A stretch of 64,000 nucleotides of DNA from Neisseria sp. KEM232 (GTDB taxonomy: Bacteria; Pseudomonadota; Gammaproteobacteria; Burkholderiales; Neisseriaceae). Shown here piece after piece: positions 42,590-49,917 of the stretch; the first letter of the stretch is position 1, and each line of letters opens with the position of its first letter. The DNA is taken from contig NZ_CP022527.1 in the NCBI RefSeq assembly GCF_002237445.1, positions 1,054,001 through 1,118,000 on the forward strand, in the 5' to 3' direction. A model generated the notes under the pieces. The model made no database searches and was not told where the DNA came from. It saw nothing but the letters and a program-made list of their open reading frames with translations. The translations under genes were made by a program, and so were the position numbers.

Positions 42590-42635
42590 CCGTGCGGGGC
42601 GTTTGGTGTGCCTTTTGTCTGTCCGCACGGTTTTT
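42590..42635 (+). terminator. Riboswitch expression-platform terminator
   Basis: CCGTGCGG (42590-42597) pairs exactly with CCGCACGG (42623-42630), followed by TTTTT, ending 11 bases before the ATG. This suggests transcriptional control: manganese binding would favour read-through (inference). Confidence 0.7.
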
Positions 42636-42646
42636 GGGAATATCGA

Positions 42647-43222
42647 ATGGAAGCCTTCCTCTCCTCCACGCTGGCCGTGCTGATTGCCGAAATCGGCGAC
42701 AAAACCCAGCTGCTCACTCTGTTTCTCGCCTCCCGCTTTGCCGACAAAAAGGCCGTTGTCGCGGGCATTTTCGCCGCCACCCTGCTCAACCATCTCGCCT
42801 CCGTCCTGTTCGGCGCGTGGCTGTTTGCCCGTGTGCCGCCCGAAACGGCCAAATGGGCGGTCGGCCTGAGCTTTGTCGCCGTGGCGCTGTGGCTGCTCGT
42901 GCCCGACAAAGACGATGAGGGCGACAACGGCCGCTGGCTGAAATACGGCGCGTTCGCCGCCACGGCGGTGCTGTTTTTTCTGGCGGAAATCGGCGACAAA
43001 ACGCAGATTGCCACCGTGCTGCTGGCCGCGCGCTACCACGATCTGACGGCCGTGGTGGCAGGCAGCATTATCGGGCTGATGGCAGCCAACGTGCCCGCCG
43101 CCTATCTCGGCGAAAAAATCACCGCCGCCGTTCCCGCCCGCGCCGTGCGCTTTGCCGCCTGCGCCCTGTTCGCCGCGATGGGCGTGCTGACACTGTGCGG
43201 CGGCGGAATCGCTTTGGGTTGA
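42647..43222 (+). CDS. GDT1/UPF0016-family cation (probably Mn2+) exporter
   Basis: 191-residue inner-membrane protein with six transmembrane helices in two repeats. Each repeat carries the family motif E-x-G-D-K-[ST]: AEIGDKTQLLTLFLASRF near residue 15 and AEIGDKTQIATVLLAARY near residue 115. Bacterial members (for example MneA and Mnx) export manganese, and the riboswitch upstream responds to manganese. GGGA before the ATG is a weak ribosome site lying between the terminator stem and the start. I assign no symbol because several unrelated families share the mnt names. Confidence 0.9.
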   Translation: MEAFLSSTLAVLIAEIGDKTQLLTLFLASRFADKKAVVAGIFAATLLNHLASVLFGAWLFARVPPETAKWAVGLSFVAVALWLLVPDKDDEGDNGRWLKYGAFAATAVLFFLAEIGDKTQIATVLLAARYHDLTAVVAGSIIGLMAANVPAAYLGEKITAAVPARAVRFAACALFAAMGVLTLCGGGIALG

Positions 43223-43240
43223 ACGCGGCAGGCAAGAGGC

Positions 43241-43264
43241 CGTTCCCGCCTACGCGGGAATGAC
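43241..43264. repeat. dRS3-like inverted repeat
   Basis: CGTTCCCGCCTACGCGGGAATGACG matches the neisserial dRS3 pattern (nTTCCC-N8-GGGAAT). Confidence 0.65.
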
Positions 43265-43404
43265 GTTTCTGAAAAGGCGGTTTCGGCTTGGTTGGAGCCG
43301 TGTTTTCAGACGGCCTCATGCAGACAAGCGTTTAAACACTCCGAACCCAAATTTACGCTTGCGCCGCTATAATCCGAGCCTTCGTTCCACCAAGCCAAAC
43401 CGCT

Positions 43405-43965
43405 ATGAAACTGTTTTACCTGCCTCTTTTTCTCGCCGCCCTCGGCGCAGCCCCGCTCTCGCACGGCGCAACCTATGTCTGCGGCAGCGGCACGTCCGTC
43501 AGCTATTCCAGCGAAAAAACCGACGCCTCCTGCCGCGAATCACAGCCGCGCGGCTCTGCCGCGGAAAAAACGCCGGCCGACAAAACCGATGTTTGGGGCG
43601 ACGCGTCTTCCGGCGACATTTTCGTGATGCCGCCCTCCGCGCAGCAGCTGGCCGACAACGCCCCGCCGCCGAAAATGACGGTGAAGCTGCGCAACCGCCC
43701 GCAAACCGCCGCCGTGAAAACTGCCGCGCCCGCCAAAGCCCCCGTCCGCGCCGCCGCGCCGATCTACGCCGCCGTGAAACCCAAGCTCAGCCGCGACCAA
43801 ATCCTGCAACGCGAAATCAGCAGCGAACGCGCCGCCCTCGTCCGCACCAAAGGCCGCCTCGAACAGGAAATGAAAAAAGGCGGCAACACCGCCACGCTGC
43901 AACGCGCCGTTGCCGACCGCGAAGCCAATATCCGCGCCATCGAACGCGAGTTGAAAAAGTTCTGA
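43405..43965 (+). CDS. Hypothetical exported protein with C-terminal coiled coil
   Basis: 186 residues. Signal peptide MKLFYLPLFLAALGAAPLSHG, then a short Cys-containing strand region (TYVCGSGTSVSYSSEKTDASC) whose two Cys may pair, an Ala/Pro-rich spacer, and a charged coiled coil over the last 60 residues (LQREISSERAALVRTKGRLE...IRAIERELKKF). TATAAT at 43368-43373 is a plausible -10 box. Similar exported proteins occur in Neisseria, but I know no function. Confidence 0.7.
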   Translation: MKLFYLPLFLAALGAAPLSHGATYVCGSGTSVSYSSEKTDASCRESQPRGSAAEKTPADKTDVWGDASSGDIFVMPPSAQQLADNAPPPKMTVKLRNRPQTAAVKTAAPAKAPVRAAAPIYAAVKPKLSRDQILQREISSERAALVRTKGRLEQEMKKGGNTATLQRAVADREANIRAIERELKKF

Positions 43966-43984
43966 GTCCGCGCGACGCCAACCC

Positions 43985-44020
43985 AAAAGGCCGTCTGAAA
44001 CCCGTTTTTCAGACGGCCTT
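43985..44020 (+). terminator. Inverted DUS pair before gyrB
   Basis: AAAAGGCCGTCTGAAAC and GTTTTTCAGACGGCCTT behind the exported coiled-coil gene. A degenerate variant, the complement of GGAGGCCACCTGAAAA, lies at about 44085-44099. Confidence 0.75.
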
Positions 44021-44138
44021 CGCCCATCCGCGCCGCACAAAGGCGGCGTTTGCCCGAACAGGCCGCCGCCCCGTCCCGCAAGGCTTTTCAGGTGGCCTCC
44101 CTGTGACTGCCGCCGCTGAATAATCCAGCAAAATCAGG

Positions 44139-44144
44139 TATAAT
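44139..44144 (+). promoter_or_regulatory. -10 box of gyrB
   Basis: TATAAT 87 bases before the gyrB ATG; a DUS follows in the leader at about 44189-44202. Confidence 0.45.
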
Positions 44145-44231
44145 CCGTCCCTTTCGCGCCGTCTGCACCAGCCGTTTCCCACGCGGTTTTTCAGACGGCC
44201 TCTTTCAGCAAAAACAACGGTAAGAAAAACT

Positions 44232-46622
44232 ATGGCAGAGCAAAAACACGAAGAATACGGTGCCGACAGCATCCAGGTGCTCGAAGGCTTGGAAGCGGTA
44301 CGCAAACGCCCCGGTATGTATATCGGCGACACGCAGGACGGCAGCGGCCTGCACCACATGGTATTCGAAGTATTGGACAACGCCATCGACGAAGCGCTGG
44401 CCGGACATTGCGACAAAATCACCGTAACCATCCATGCCGACAATTCCGTCAGCGTGGCCGACAACGGGCGCGGTATGCCCACCGGCATCCACCCGAAAGA
44501 AGGACGCTCCGCCGCCGAAGTCATCATGACCGTATTGCACGCGGGCGGCAAGTTCGACAACAACAGCTACAAAATCTCCGGCGGACTGCACGGTGTGGGC
44601 GTGTCCGTCGTCAACGCGCTGTCCGACTGGGTAACGCTGACCATCTACCGCGACGGCAAGGAACACTTCGTCCGCTTCGTGCGCGGCGAAACCGAAGAGC
44701 CGTTAAGGGTTGTTGGCGATTCCGACAAAAAAGGCACGACCGTGCGCTTCCTCGCCAGCGCGGAAACCTTCGGCAACGTCGAATACAGTTTCGACATCCT
44801 CGCCAAACGCATCCGCGAACTTTCCTTCCTGAACAACGGCGTGGACATCGAATTGATTGACGAGCGCGACGGCAAACACGAAAGCTTCGCCCTTTCCGGC
44901 GGCGTGGCAGGTTTCGTGCAATACATGAACCGCAAAAAAACGCCGTTACACGAAAAAATCTTCTACGCGTTCGGCGAAAAAGACGGCATGAGCGTCGAAT
45001 GCGCGATGCAGTGGAATGACAGCTATCAGGAAAGCGTGCAGTGCTTTACCAACAACATTCCGCAACGCGACGGCGGTACGCACTTGACCGCATTACGCCA
45101 AGTGATGACGCGCACCATCAACAGCTACATCGAAGCCAACGAAGTCGCTAAAAAAGCCAAAGTTGAAACCGCCGGCGACGATATGCGCGAAGGTTTGACC
45201 TGCGTGTTGTCCGTCAAACTGCCCGACCCCAAATTCTCATCGCAAACCAAGGACAAACTGGTTTCCAGCGAAATCGGCCCCATCGTCAACGAAGTCATTA
45301 ACCAAGCCTTGACCGACTTCCTCGAAGAAAATCCGAACGAAGCCAAAATCATCACCAGCAAAATCGTCGATGCCGCCCGCGCGCGCGAAGCCGCCCGCAA
45401 AGCCCGCGAAATCACCCGCCGCAAAGGCGTGATGGACGGCTTGGGGCTGCCCGGCAAACTCGCCGACTGCCAAGAAAAAGACCCTGCCTTGTCAGAACTT
45501 TATCTGGTCGAGGGCGATTCCGCAGGCGGTTCTGCCAAACAAGGCCGCGACCGTAAATTCCAAGCCATTTTGCCGCTCAAAGGCAAAATTTTGAACGTCG
45601 AAAAAGCCCGTTTTGAAAAAATGCTCGCCAGCCAAGAGGTCGCCACCCTGATTACCGCGCTGGGCGCAGGCATCGGCAAAGAAGAGTTCAACCCCGAAAA
45701 ACTGCGTTACCACCGCATCATCATCATGACCGATGCCGACGTGGACGGCGCGCACATCCGCACCCTGCTCCTGACCTTCTTCTACCGCCAAATGCCCGAA
45801 CTGGTCGAACGCGGCTACATCTACATCGCCCAGCCGCCGCTCTACAAAGCCAAATACGGCAAGCAAGAGCGTTACCTCAAGGACGAACTGGAAAAAGACC
45901 AATGGCTGCTCGGTCTTGCTTTGGAAAAAGCCAAAATCGTTTCAGACGGCCGCACCATCGAAGGCGCAGAACTTGCCGACACCGCCAAACAATTCCTGTT
46001 GGCGAAAACCGTCATCGAACAGGAAAGCCGCTTTGTGGACGAACTCGTCCTGCGCGCCATGCTGCACGCTTCGCCCATTGATTTGACGTCGTCTGAAAAC
46101 GCCGATAAAGCCGTTGCCGAACTTTCCGGTTTGCTCGACGAAAAAGAAGTCGCCCTCGAACGCATCGAAGGACACGAAGGCAACCGCTTTATCAAAATCA
46201 CCCGCAAGCTGCACGGCAACGTCATGGTCAGCTACATCGAACCCAAGTTCCTCAACAGCAAGGCTTACCAAACCCTCACTCAAACCGCCGCCGCGCTCAA
46301 AGACTTGGTCGGCGAGGGCGCCAAGCTCTACAAAGGCGAGAACGAGTACGATGTGGACAGCTTTGAAACTGCGCTGAACATCCTGCTCCAAAACGCGCAA
46401 AAAGGCATGTCCATCCAGCGATACAAAGGTTTGGGCGAGATGAACCCCGAGCAGCTTTGGGAAACCACGATGGATCCCGCCGTTCGCCGCCTGTTGAAAG
46501 TGCGCATCGAAGACGCCATCGCCGCCGACGAGGTGTTCGTTACCCTGATGGGCGACGAAGTCGAACCGCGCCGCGCCTTCATCGAAAACAACGCCCTGAT
46601 TGCGCAAAACATCGACGCATAA
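44232..46622 (+). CDS. gyrB: DNA gyrase subunit B
   Basis: ATPase subunit of gyrase, 796 residues. GHKL ATPase: LEAVRKRPGMYIGDT, DNAIDEALAGH, NGRGMPTG, GGLHGVGVSVVNALS; transducer; Toprim: LVEGDSAGGSAKQGRDRKFQ, PLKGKILNVEKAR and the DADVDGAHIRTLL acidic triad; C-terminal YKGLGEMNPEQLWETTMDP. Complete. Parts of the second half look less GC-rich than neighbouring genes, and a DUS-like GTCGTCTGAAAAC at 46088-46100 is in the N. mucosa rather than the local dialect, a possible trace of interspecies recombination. Confidence 0.97.
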   Translation: MAEQKHEEYGADSIQVLEGLEAVRKRPGMYIGDTQDGSGLHHMVFEVLDNAIDEALAGHCDKITVTIHADNSVSVADNGRGMPTGIHPKEGRSAAEVIMTVLHAGGKFDNNSYKISGGLHGVGVSVVNALSDWVTLTIYRDGKEHFVRFVRGETEEPLRVVGDSDKKGTTVRFLASAETFGNVEYSFDILAKRIRELSFLNNGVDIELIDERDGKHESFALSGGVAGFVQYMNRKKTPLHEKIFYAFGEKDGMSVECAMQWNDSYQESVQCFTNNIPQRDGGTHLTALRQVMTRTINSYIEANEVAKKAKVETAGDDMREGLTCVLSVKLPDPKFSSQTKDKLVSSEIGPIVNEVINQALTDFLEENPNEAKIITSKIVDAARAREAARKAREITRRKGVMDGLGLPGKLADCQEKDPALSELYLVEGDSAGGSAKQGRDRKFQAILPLKGKILNVEKARFEKMLASQEVATLITALGAGIGKEEFNPEKLRYHRIIIMTDADVDGAHIRTLLLTFFYRQMPELVERGYIYIAQPPLYKAKYGKQERYLKDELEKDQWLLGLALEKAKIVSDGRTIEGAELADTAKQFLLAKTVIEQESRFVDELVLRAMLHASPIDLTSSENADKAVAELSGLLDEKEVALERIEGHEGNRFIKITRKLHGNVMVSYIEPKFLNSKAYQTLTQTAAALKDLVGEGAKLYKGENEYDVDSFETALNILLQNAQKGMSIQRYKGLGEMNPEQLWETTMDPAVRRLLKVRIEDAIAADEVFVTLMGDEVEPRRAFIENNALIAQNIDA

Positions 46623-46634
46623 AGCGTTTGGGCA

Positions 46635-46681
46635 AAAAAAGGCCGTCTGAAAACAAAAAACCGCTTTTCAGACGGCCTTTG
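46635..46681 (+). terminator. Inverted DUS pair after gyrB
   Basis: AAAAAAAGGCCGTCTGAAAA and TTTTCAGACGGCCTTT, 14 bases behind the stop. Confidence 0.8.
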
Positions 46682-46720
46682 CCACATCAAAGCCACCCGC
46701 AACCACCCACAGAAATCATC

Positions 46721-47401
46721 ATGACCGAAACCGAATACCGCGCCCGATTCAACGAAGACCAAGCTGTCGGCTGGGAAGCCATCGACGCCGCGCTGGAAAA
46801 AATCTACGGCGATACCGAGCCGCGCCACTACGGCAGCATCATCTCATACCGTCTTGGCGGCGAAGATCCGCTCGACGGCACCAGTATCTACGACTGCAAC
46901 GAACAAAGCTTCCACCGCCATCTTGTTTCCTACGGCATGAGCAGCCTCTACTTCGACCCCGAAAATGCCGGCAACGAATACAGCGGCTGGGGCTTCGAGT
47001 TTACCGCCCGCATCGCCCCCTGCGCCGAAGACGAAACCTACAACGGTGCCGAGCATGAGCCGATATGGGTAATAAACGTGATGAACAAGCTCGGCCGCTA
47101 TGTATTCGAGAGCGGAAAATGGTTTGACTCCTACCACTTCATCCCCGCCAACGGCCCCATCCGCCTCGACAGCGACACCGCCCTTGTCGGCTTCGCCTTC
47201 GCACCCGACCCCAAGCTGCCCACCCTCGCCACACCCAACGGCGAAGTCCAATTCCTGCAACTCGTCGGCCTCACCCAAAGCGAACTCGACTGGCTGTGGC
47301 AAGACCCCACCCGCACCCGCTGCCGCGAACTCATCGACAAAATGCGCGCCGACAACCCGCTGCTGATTACCGATTTGCACCGCAGCAAAAGCCACGTTTA
47401 A
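46721..47401 (+). CDS. Suppressor-of-fused (SUFU) domain protein
   Basis: 226-residue soluble acidic protein. Matches bacterial SUFU proteins: GWEAIDAALEKIYGDTEPRHYG at the N-terminus, SIYDCNEQSFHRHLVSYGMSSLYFDPE, the GWGFEFTARIAP strand, then PIWVINVMNKLGRYVFESGKWF and a long C-terminal half. In bacteria this fold is frequent among immunity proteins of polymorphic toxin systems, and also stands alone. No toxin gene is next to it; gyrB lies upstream. No convincing ribosome site before the ATG, which is set by family similarity. Function unknown. Confidence 0.8.
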   Translation: MTETEYRARFNEDQAVGWEAIDAALEKIYGDTEPRHYGSIISYRLGGEDPLDGTSIYDCNEQSFHRHLVSYGMSSLYFDPENAGNEYSGWGFEFTARIAPCAEDETYNGAEHEPIWVINVMNKLGRYVFESGKWFDSYHFIPANGPIRLDSDTALVGFAFAPDPKLPTLATPNGEVQFLQLVGLTQSELDWLWQDPTRTRCRELIDKMRADNPLLITDLHRSKSHV

Positions 47402-47407
47402 ACAAGC

Positions 47408-47455
47408 GAAAAGGCCGTCTGAAAACCGCTTTAAGGTTTTCAGACGGCCTTTTGT
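47408..47455. terminator. Inverted DUS pair between convergent SUFU and thioesterase genes
   Basis: AAAAGGCCGTCTGAAAACC and GGTTTTCAGACGGCCTTTT. Confidence 0.8.
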
Positions 47456-47463
47456 TACCGCGT

Positions 47464-47877
47464 TCAAACGTTCGGACTGACGGGGCGCGGGCGGCCGTTT
47501 TCGTCGATGGCGACGTAGGTGAACAGCGCTTCGGTTACCAGCCGCTGTTCGTTGAAATCGGCGAAGGATGCGGAGTGCACCCACACTTCGATGTGGATCT
47601 GCATCGAGGTATTGCCCGTTTTCACCAGCCTGCCGTAGCAGCCGACGATGTCGCCGACGGCGACGGGACGGTGGAAGACGATTTTGTCGGCAGCCACGGT
47701 GACGATGCGGCCGCGGGCGGTTTCGCAGGCGAGGATGCCGCCGGCGATGTCCATCTGCGACATCAGCCAGCCGCCGAAAATGTCGCCGTTGGGATTGGTG
47801 TCGGCGGGGCGGGTCATGGTACGCAGCAGCAGGCTGCCTTGCGGTTCGGTGCGGGTTGGTGTGTCTTGCCGGTTCAT
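47464..47877 (-). CDS. Acyl-CoA thioesterase (YciA-like hotdog fold)
   Basis: 137-residue hotdog-fold thioesterase. TMTRPADTNPNGDIFGGWLMSQMDIAGGILA carries the catalytic Asp/Asn region, followed by VTVAADKIVFHRPVAVGDIVGCYG and the VWVHS strand, as in YciA. It releases free CoA from acyl-CoA. The gene starts 4 bases behind a GST gene's stop codon on the same strand, so it is the second gene of that pair. Confidence 0.88.
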   Translation of the reverse strand: MNRQDTPTRTEPQGSLLLRTMTRPADTNPNGDIFGGWLMSQMDIAGGILACETARGRIVTVAADKIVFHRPVAVGDIVGCYGRLVKTGNTSMQIHIEVWVHSASFADFNEQRLVTEALFTYVAIDENGRPRPVSPNV

Positions 47878-47881
47878 GTTT

Positions 47882-48523
47882 TTACTCCTGTCGGGCGGTT
47901 TCGATTTCTTTGAGGCCGTCTGAAAGCCATTCTTTCATGGCGGGCAGCGCCAACAGGCGTTGCGCATACGCCTTCGCCGCGCCGCTGAGGGCGTCTTCCA
48001 GTCCGTAGTTGGCCAGACGCAGCGCCACGGGGGCGTAAAAGGCGTCAACCGCGCCAAAGTGCGCGGCGGCGAGAAAATCCCCGCCGAAACGGCCGAGGCC
48101 TTCGTTCCACAATGCGTCGATACGCTCGAGGTTGCGGCGCAGGCCGGGCGTGATGGCGGGGGTGTCGGCGCGCAGCAGGGTGAAGTTGCAGACCGTGCGC
48201 ATCACGGCAAAGCCGCTGTGCATTTCCGCTGCGGCGGAGCGCGCCCAGGCGCGGGCTTCGGCATCCTGCGGCCAGATGTGCGGATGGCGCTCGGCCAGAT
48301 ATTCGGCGATGGCAAGGCTGTCCCACACCACCGTGCCGCCGTCATGCAGCGCGGGCACTTGCGAAGTAGGCGAAAACGGCAGCCACTGCGCCCGCTGCGC
48401 TTCTTTGTCGTCGATAAAATGGTGCAGCACTTCCTCAAAGGGGATGCCGCAGGCCTTCATCAGCAGCCAGGGACGCAGCGACCATGACGAGATGTGTTTG
48501 CTGCCGATATGCAGTCGGTACAT
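47882..48523 (-). CDS. Glutathione S-transferase family protein
   Basis: 213 residues. N-terminal thioredoxin-like domain with SSWSLRPWLLMKACGIPFEEV (Ser as likely catalytic residue), TSQVPALHDGG with the cis-Pro, and VWDSLAIAEYLAERHP that binds the glutathione gamma-glutamyl group; C-terminal all-helical domain. The ATG at 48523 follows AAGGAAG; 13 further upstream codons in frame lack family character. It contains one DUS near the C-terminus (LSDGLKE). Confidence 0.88.
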   Translation of the reverse strand: MYRLHIGSKHISSWSLRPWLLMKACGIPFEEVLHHFIDDKEAQRAQWLPFSPTSQVPALHDGGTVVWDSLAIAEYLAERHPHIWPQDAEARAWARSAAAEMHSGFAVMRTVCNFTLLRADTPAITPGLRRNLERIDALWNEGLGRFGGDFLAAAHFGAVDAFYAPVALRLANYGLEDALSGAAKAYAQRLLALPAMKEWLSDGLKEIETARQE

Positions 48524-48562
48524 ATTTCTTCCTTCCGTTTTTCTTGTGGATATTGTGGACAT

Positions 48563-48587
48563 AAGGCCGTCTGAAACACAGACGGCC
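48563..48587. repeat. Short inverted DUS pair upstream of the GST gene
   Basis: AAGGCCGTCTGAAA followed by the truncated complement CAGACGGCC. Confidence 0.5.
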
Positions 48588-48666
48588 GCGCCATTTTAGC
48601 CCGAACGGAGGGCGCCGCGAAACGGGCGGCGCGTTTGGGCTTCGTCGGAAACCGTTTTCAGACGGC

Positions 48667-49017
48667 CTATTCCCTCTGCGCCATCTGCGCGCAGGGCGTC
48701 GTTTTCTTTTCGTGACGCGCGTCGTAAGCCTTGCCCCAGTCGCACATGGCATCGAGCACCGGCGCGAAGGTTTCGCCCTCGGCGCTGAGACGGTATTCCA
48801 CGCGCGGCGGCACTTCGGCGAAGGTTTCGCGCTCGATCAGGCCGTCGGCTTCAAGCTGGCGCAGCTGTTCGGTCAGCACTTTCGCGCTGATGCCGTCGAG
48901 CTTTTCCAGCAAATCGCGCGTGCGTTTCGCGCCGCCGCCGAGATAATAGAGAATCAGGCATTTCCATTTGCCGCCCACCAGCTTCATCGTCAGCTCCACC
49001 GCTGAAAAAACCGCCAT
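48667..49017 (-). CDS. HxlR-family transcriptional regulator
   Basis: 116-residue winged-helix regulator. HxlR hallmarks: LVGGKWKCLILYYLGGGAKRTRDLLEKL, ISAKVLTEQLRQLEADGLIERETFAEVPPRVEYRLSAEG and LDAMCDWGKAY. Some members sense reactive electrophiles or quinones through Cys; here Cys is present in KWKCLIL and MCDW. ATG at 49017 is preferred because AGGAG lies 7 bases upstream (an in-frame TTG at 49023 is too close). Divergent from a nitroreductase gene, which it probably controls. Confidence 0.9.
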   Translation of the reverse strand: MAVFSAVELTMKLVGGKWKCLILYYLGGGAKRTRDLLEKLDGISAKVLTEQLRQLEADGLIERETFAEVPPRVEYRLSAEGETFAPVLDAMCDWGKAYDARHEKKTTPCAQMAQRE

Positions 49018-49139
49018 CGCCAAGCTCCTGTTTTGTCCGAAAACTTACCGAAAGGTGCGTAACCGACCTTTCAGTGCGTTGTTTTTATTTGGTTTTAAAG
49101 CCATTAGTATAGCGGCTTTCCAACCGAAAGGACAAAACC
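49018..49139. promoter_or_regulatory. Shared operator/promoter region of the hxlR and nitroreductase genes
   Basis: Two overlapping inverted repeats: TTAC-N10-GTAA (49045-49062) and GAAAGGT-N9-ACCTTTC (49050-49072). A possible nitroreductase -10 (TAGTAT, 49105-49110) lies downstream. These are candidate HxlR binding sites. Confidence 0.5.
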
Positions 49140-49766
49140 GTGAACCCGGAAACCCTGCTGCAAAACCGCCGCTCCACCCGCCGCTTCGATCCGTCTGCCG
49201 AAATTTCCCGCGCCGAATTGGACGCGCTGCTTGCCCAAGCCGGCCGCGCGCCCAGCGGCAACAATTCGCAGCCCTGGCGCATCATGGTGCTGACCGACCC
49301 CGCGCTGCGCCAAAGCCTGCTGCCCGAAGCCTACGGTCAGGAACAGGTGGTTACCGCGTCTGCCGTGCTGGTGCTTTTGGGCGACCGCGAAGCCTACCGC
49401 GAGCCGAATCTGCGCCGCATCCATGAAGAGGAATTTGCCGAAGGCTGTTTTGACGCGGATGTGCGCGATTTTCTGATTCAGGCCGCCGTCGGCTTTTACC
49501 GGCCGTTTGACGAAACCGACACGCAGCGCAGCCTGGCGCTCGACTGCGGCCTGTGGGCGATGTCGTTTATGCTCGCCGCCGAAAACGCAGGCTGGCAAAC
49601 CGTGCCGATGACCGGCTACAAACGCGACGGCCTGCGCCGCGTGCTGAACCTGCCCGAGCGCTATCTCGATATGATACTGATTGCCCTCGGCAAAGGCGCA
49701 GAGCGCGGCCACCGCACGCTGCGGCAGAACGCGGCGGCGGTGTCGGCGTGGAACGCACTTCCTTAA
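49140..49766 (+). CDS. Nitroreductase family protein, HxlR-linked
   Basis: 208-residue FMN-dependent oxidoreductase, a second and unrelated-by-branch nitroreductase in this window. NRRSTRRFDPSAEISRAELDALL, APSGNNSQPWRIMVL (FMN-binding) and the GYKRDGLRRVLNLPERYLDMILIALGKG C-terminal region are family features. The start is GTG at 49140, with GAAAGGAC upstream. The divergent HxlR gene suggests induction by quinones, aldehydes or nitro compounds (inference). Confidence 0.88.
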   Translation: MNPETLLQNRRSTRRFDPSAEISRAELDALLAQAGRAPSGNNSQPWRIMVLTDPALRQSLLPEAYGQEQVVTASAVLVLLGDREAYREPNLRRIHEEEFAEGCFDADVRDFLIQAAVGFYRPFDETDTQRSLALDCGLWAMSFMLAAENAGWQTVPMTGYKRDGLRRVLNLPERYLDMILIALGKGAERGHRTLRQNAAAVSAWNALP

Positions 49767-49771
49767 AACCC

Positions 49772-49812
49772 CGTTTTCAGACGGCCTCACAAGCATCAGG
49801 CCGTCTGAAAAC
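49772..49812 (+). terminator. Inverted DUS pair, reversed orientation
   Basis: CGTTTTCAGACGGCCT first, then AGGCCGTCTGAAAACG: the copies face outward-in the opposite way to most pairs. A lone DUS follows at about 49857-49869. Confidence 0.7.
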
Positions 49813-49917
49813 GAAATCCCGAAGAAATGGAAACCCAAACCCGACGGCGTGCGGCTTTCAGACGGCCTCACGCCGTTTTTGTTACACTAGGGGCTGTTTT
49901 CCCCCGATAGAAAAACG

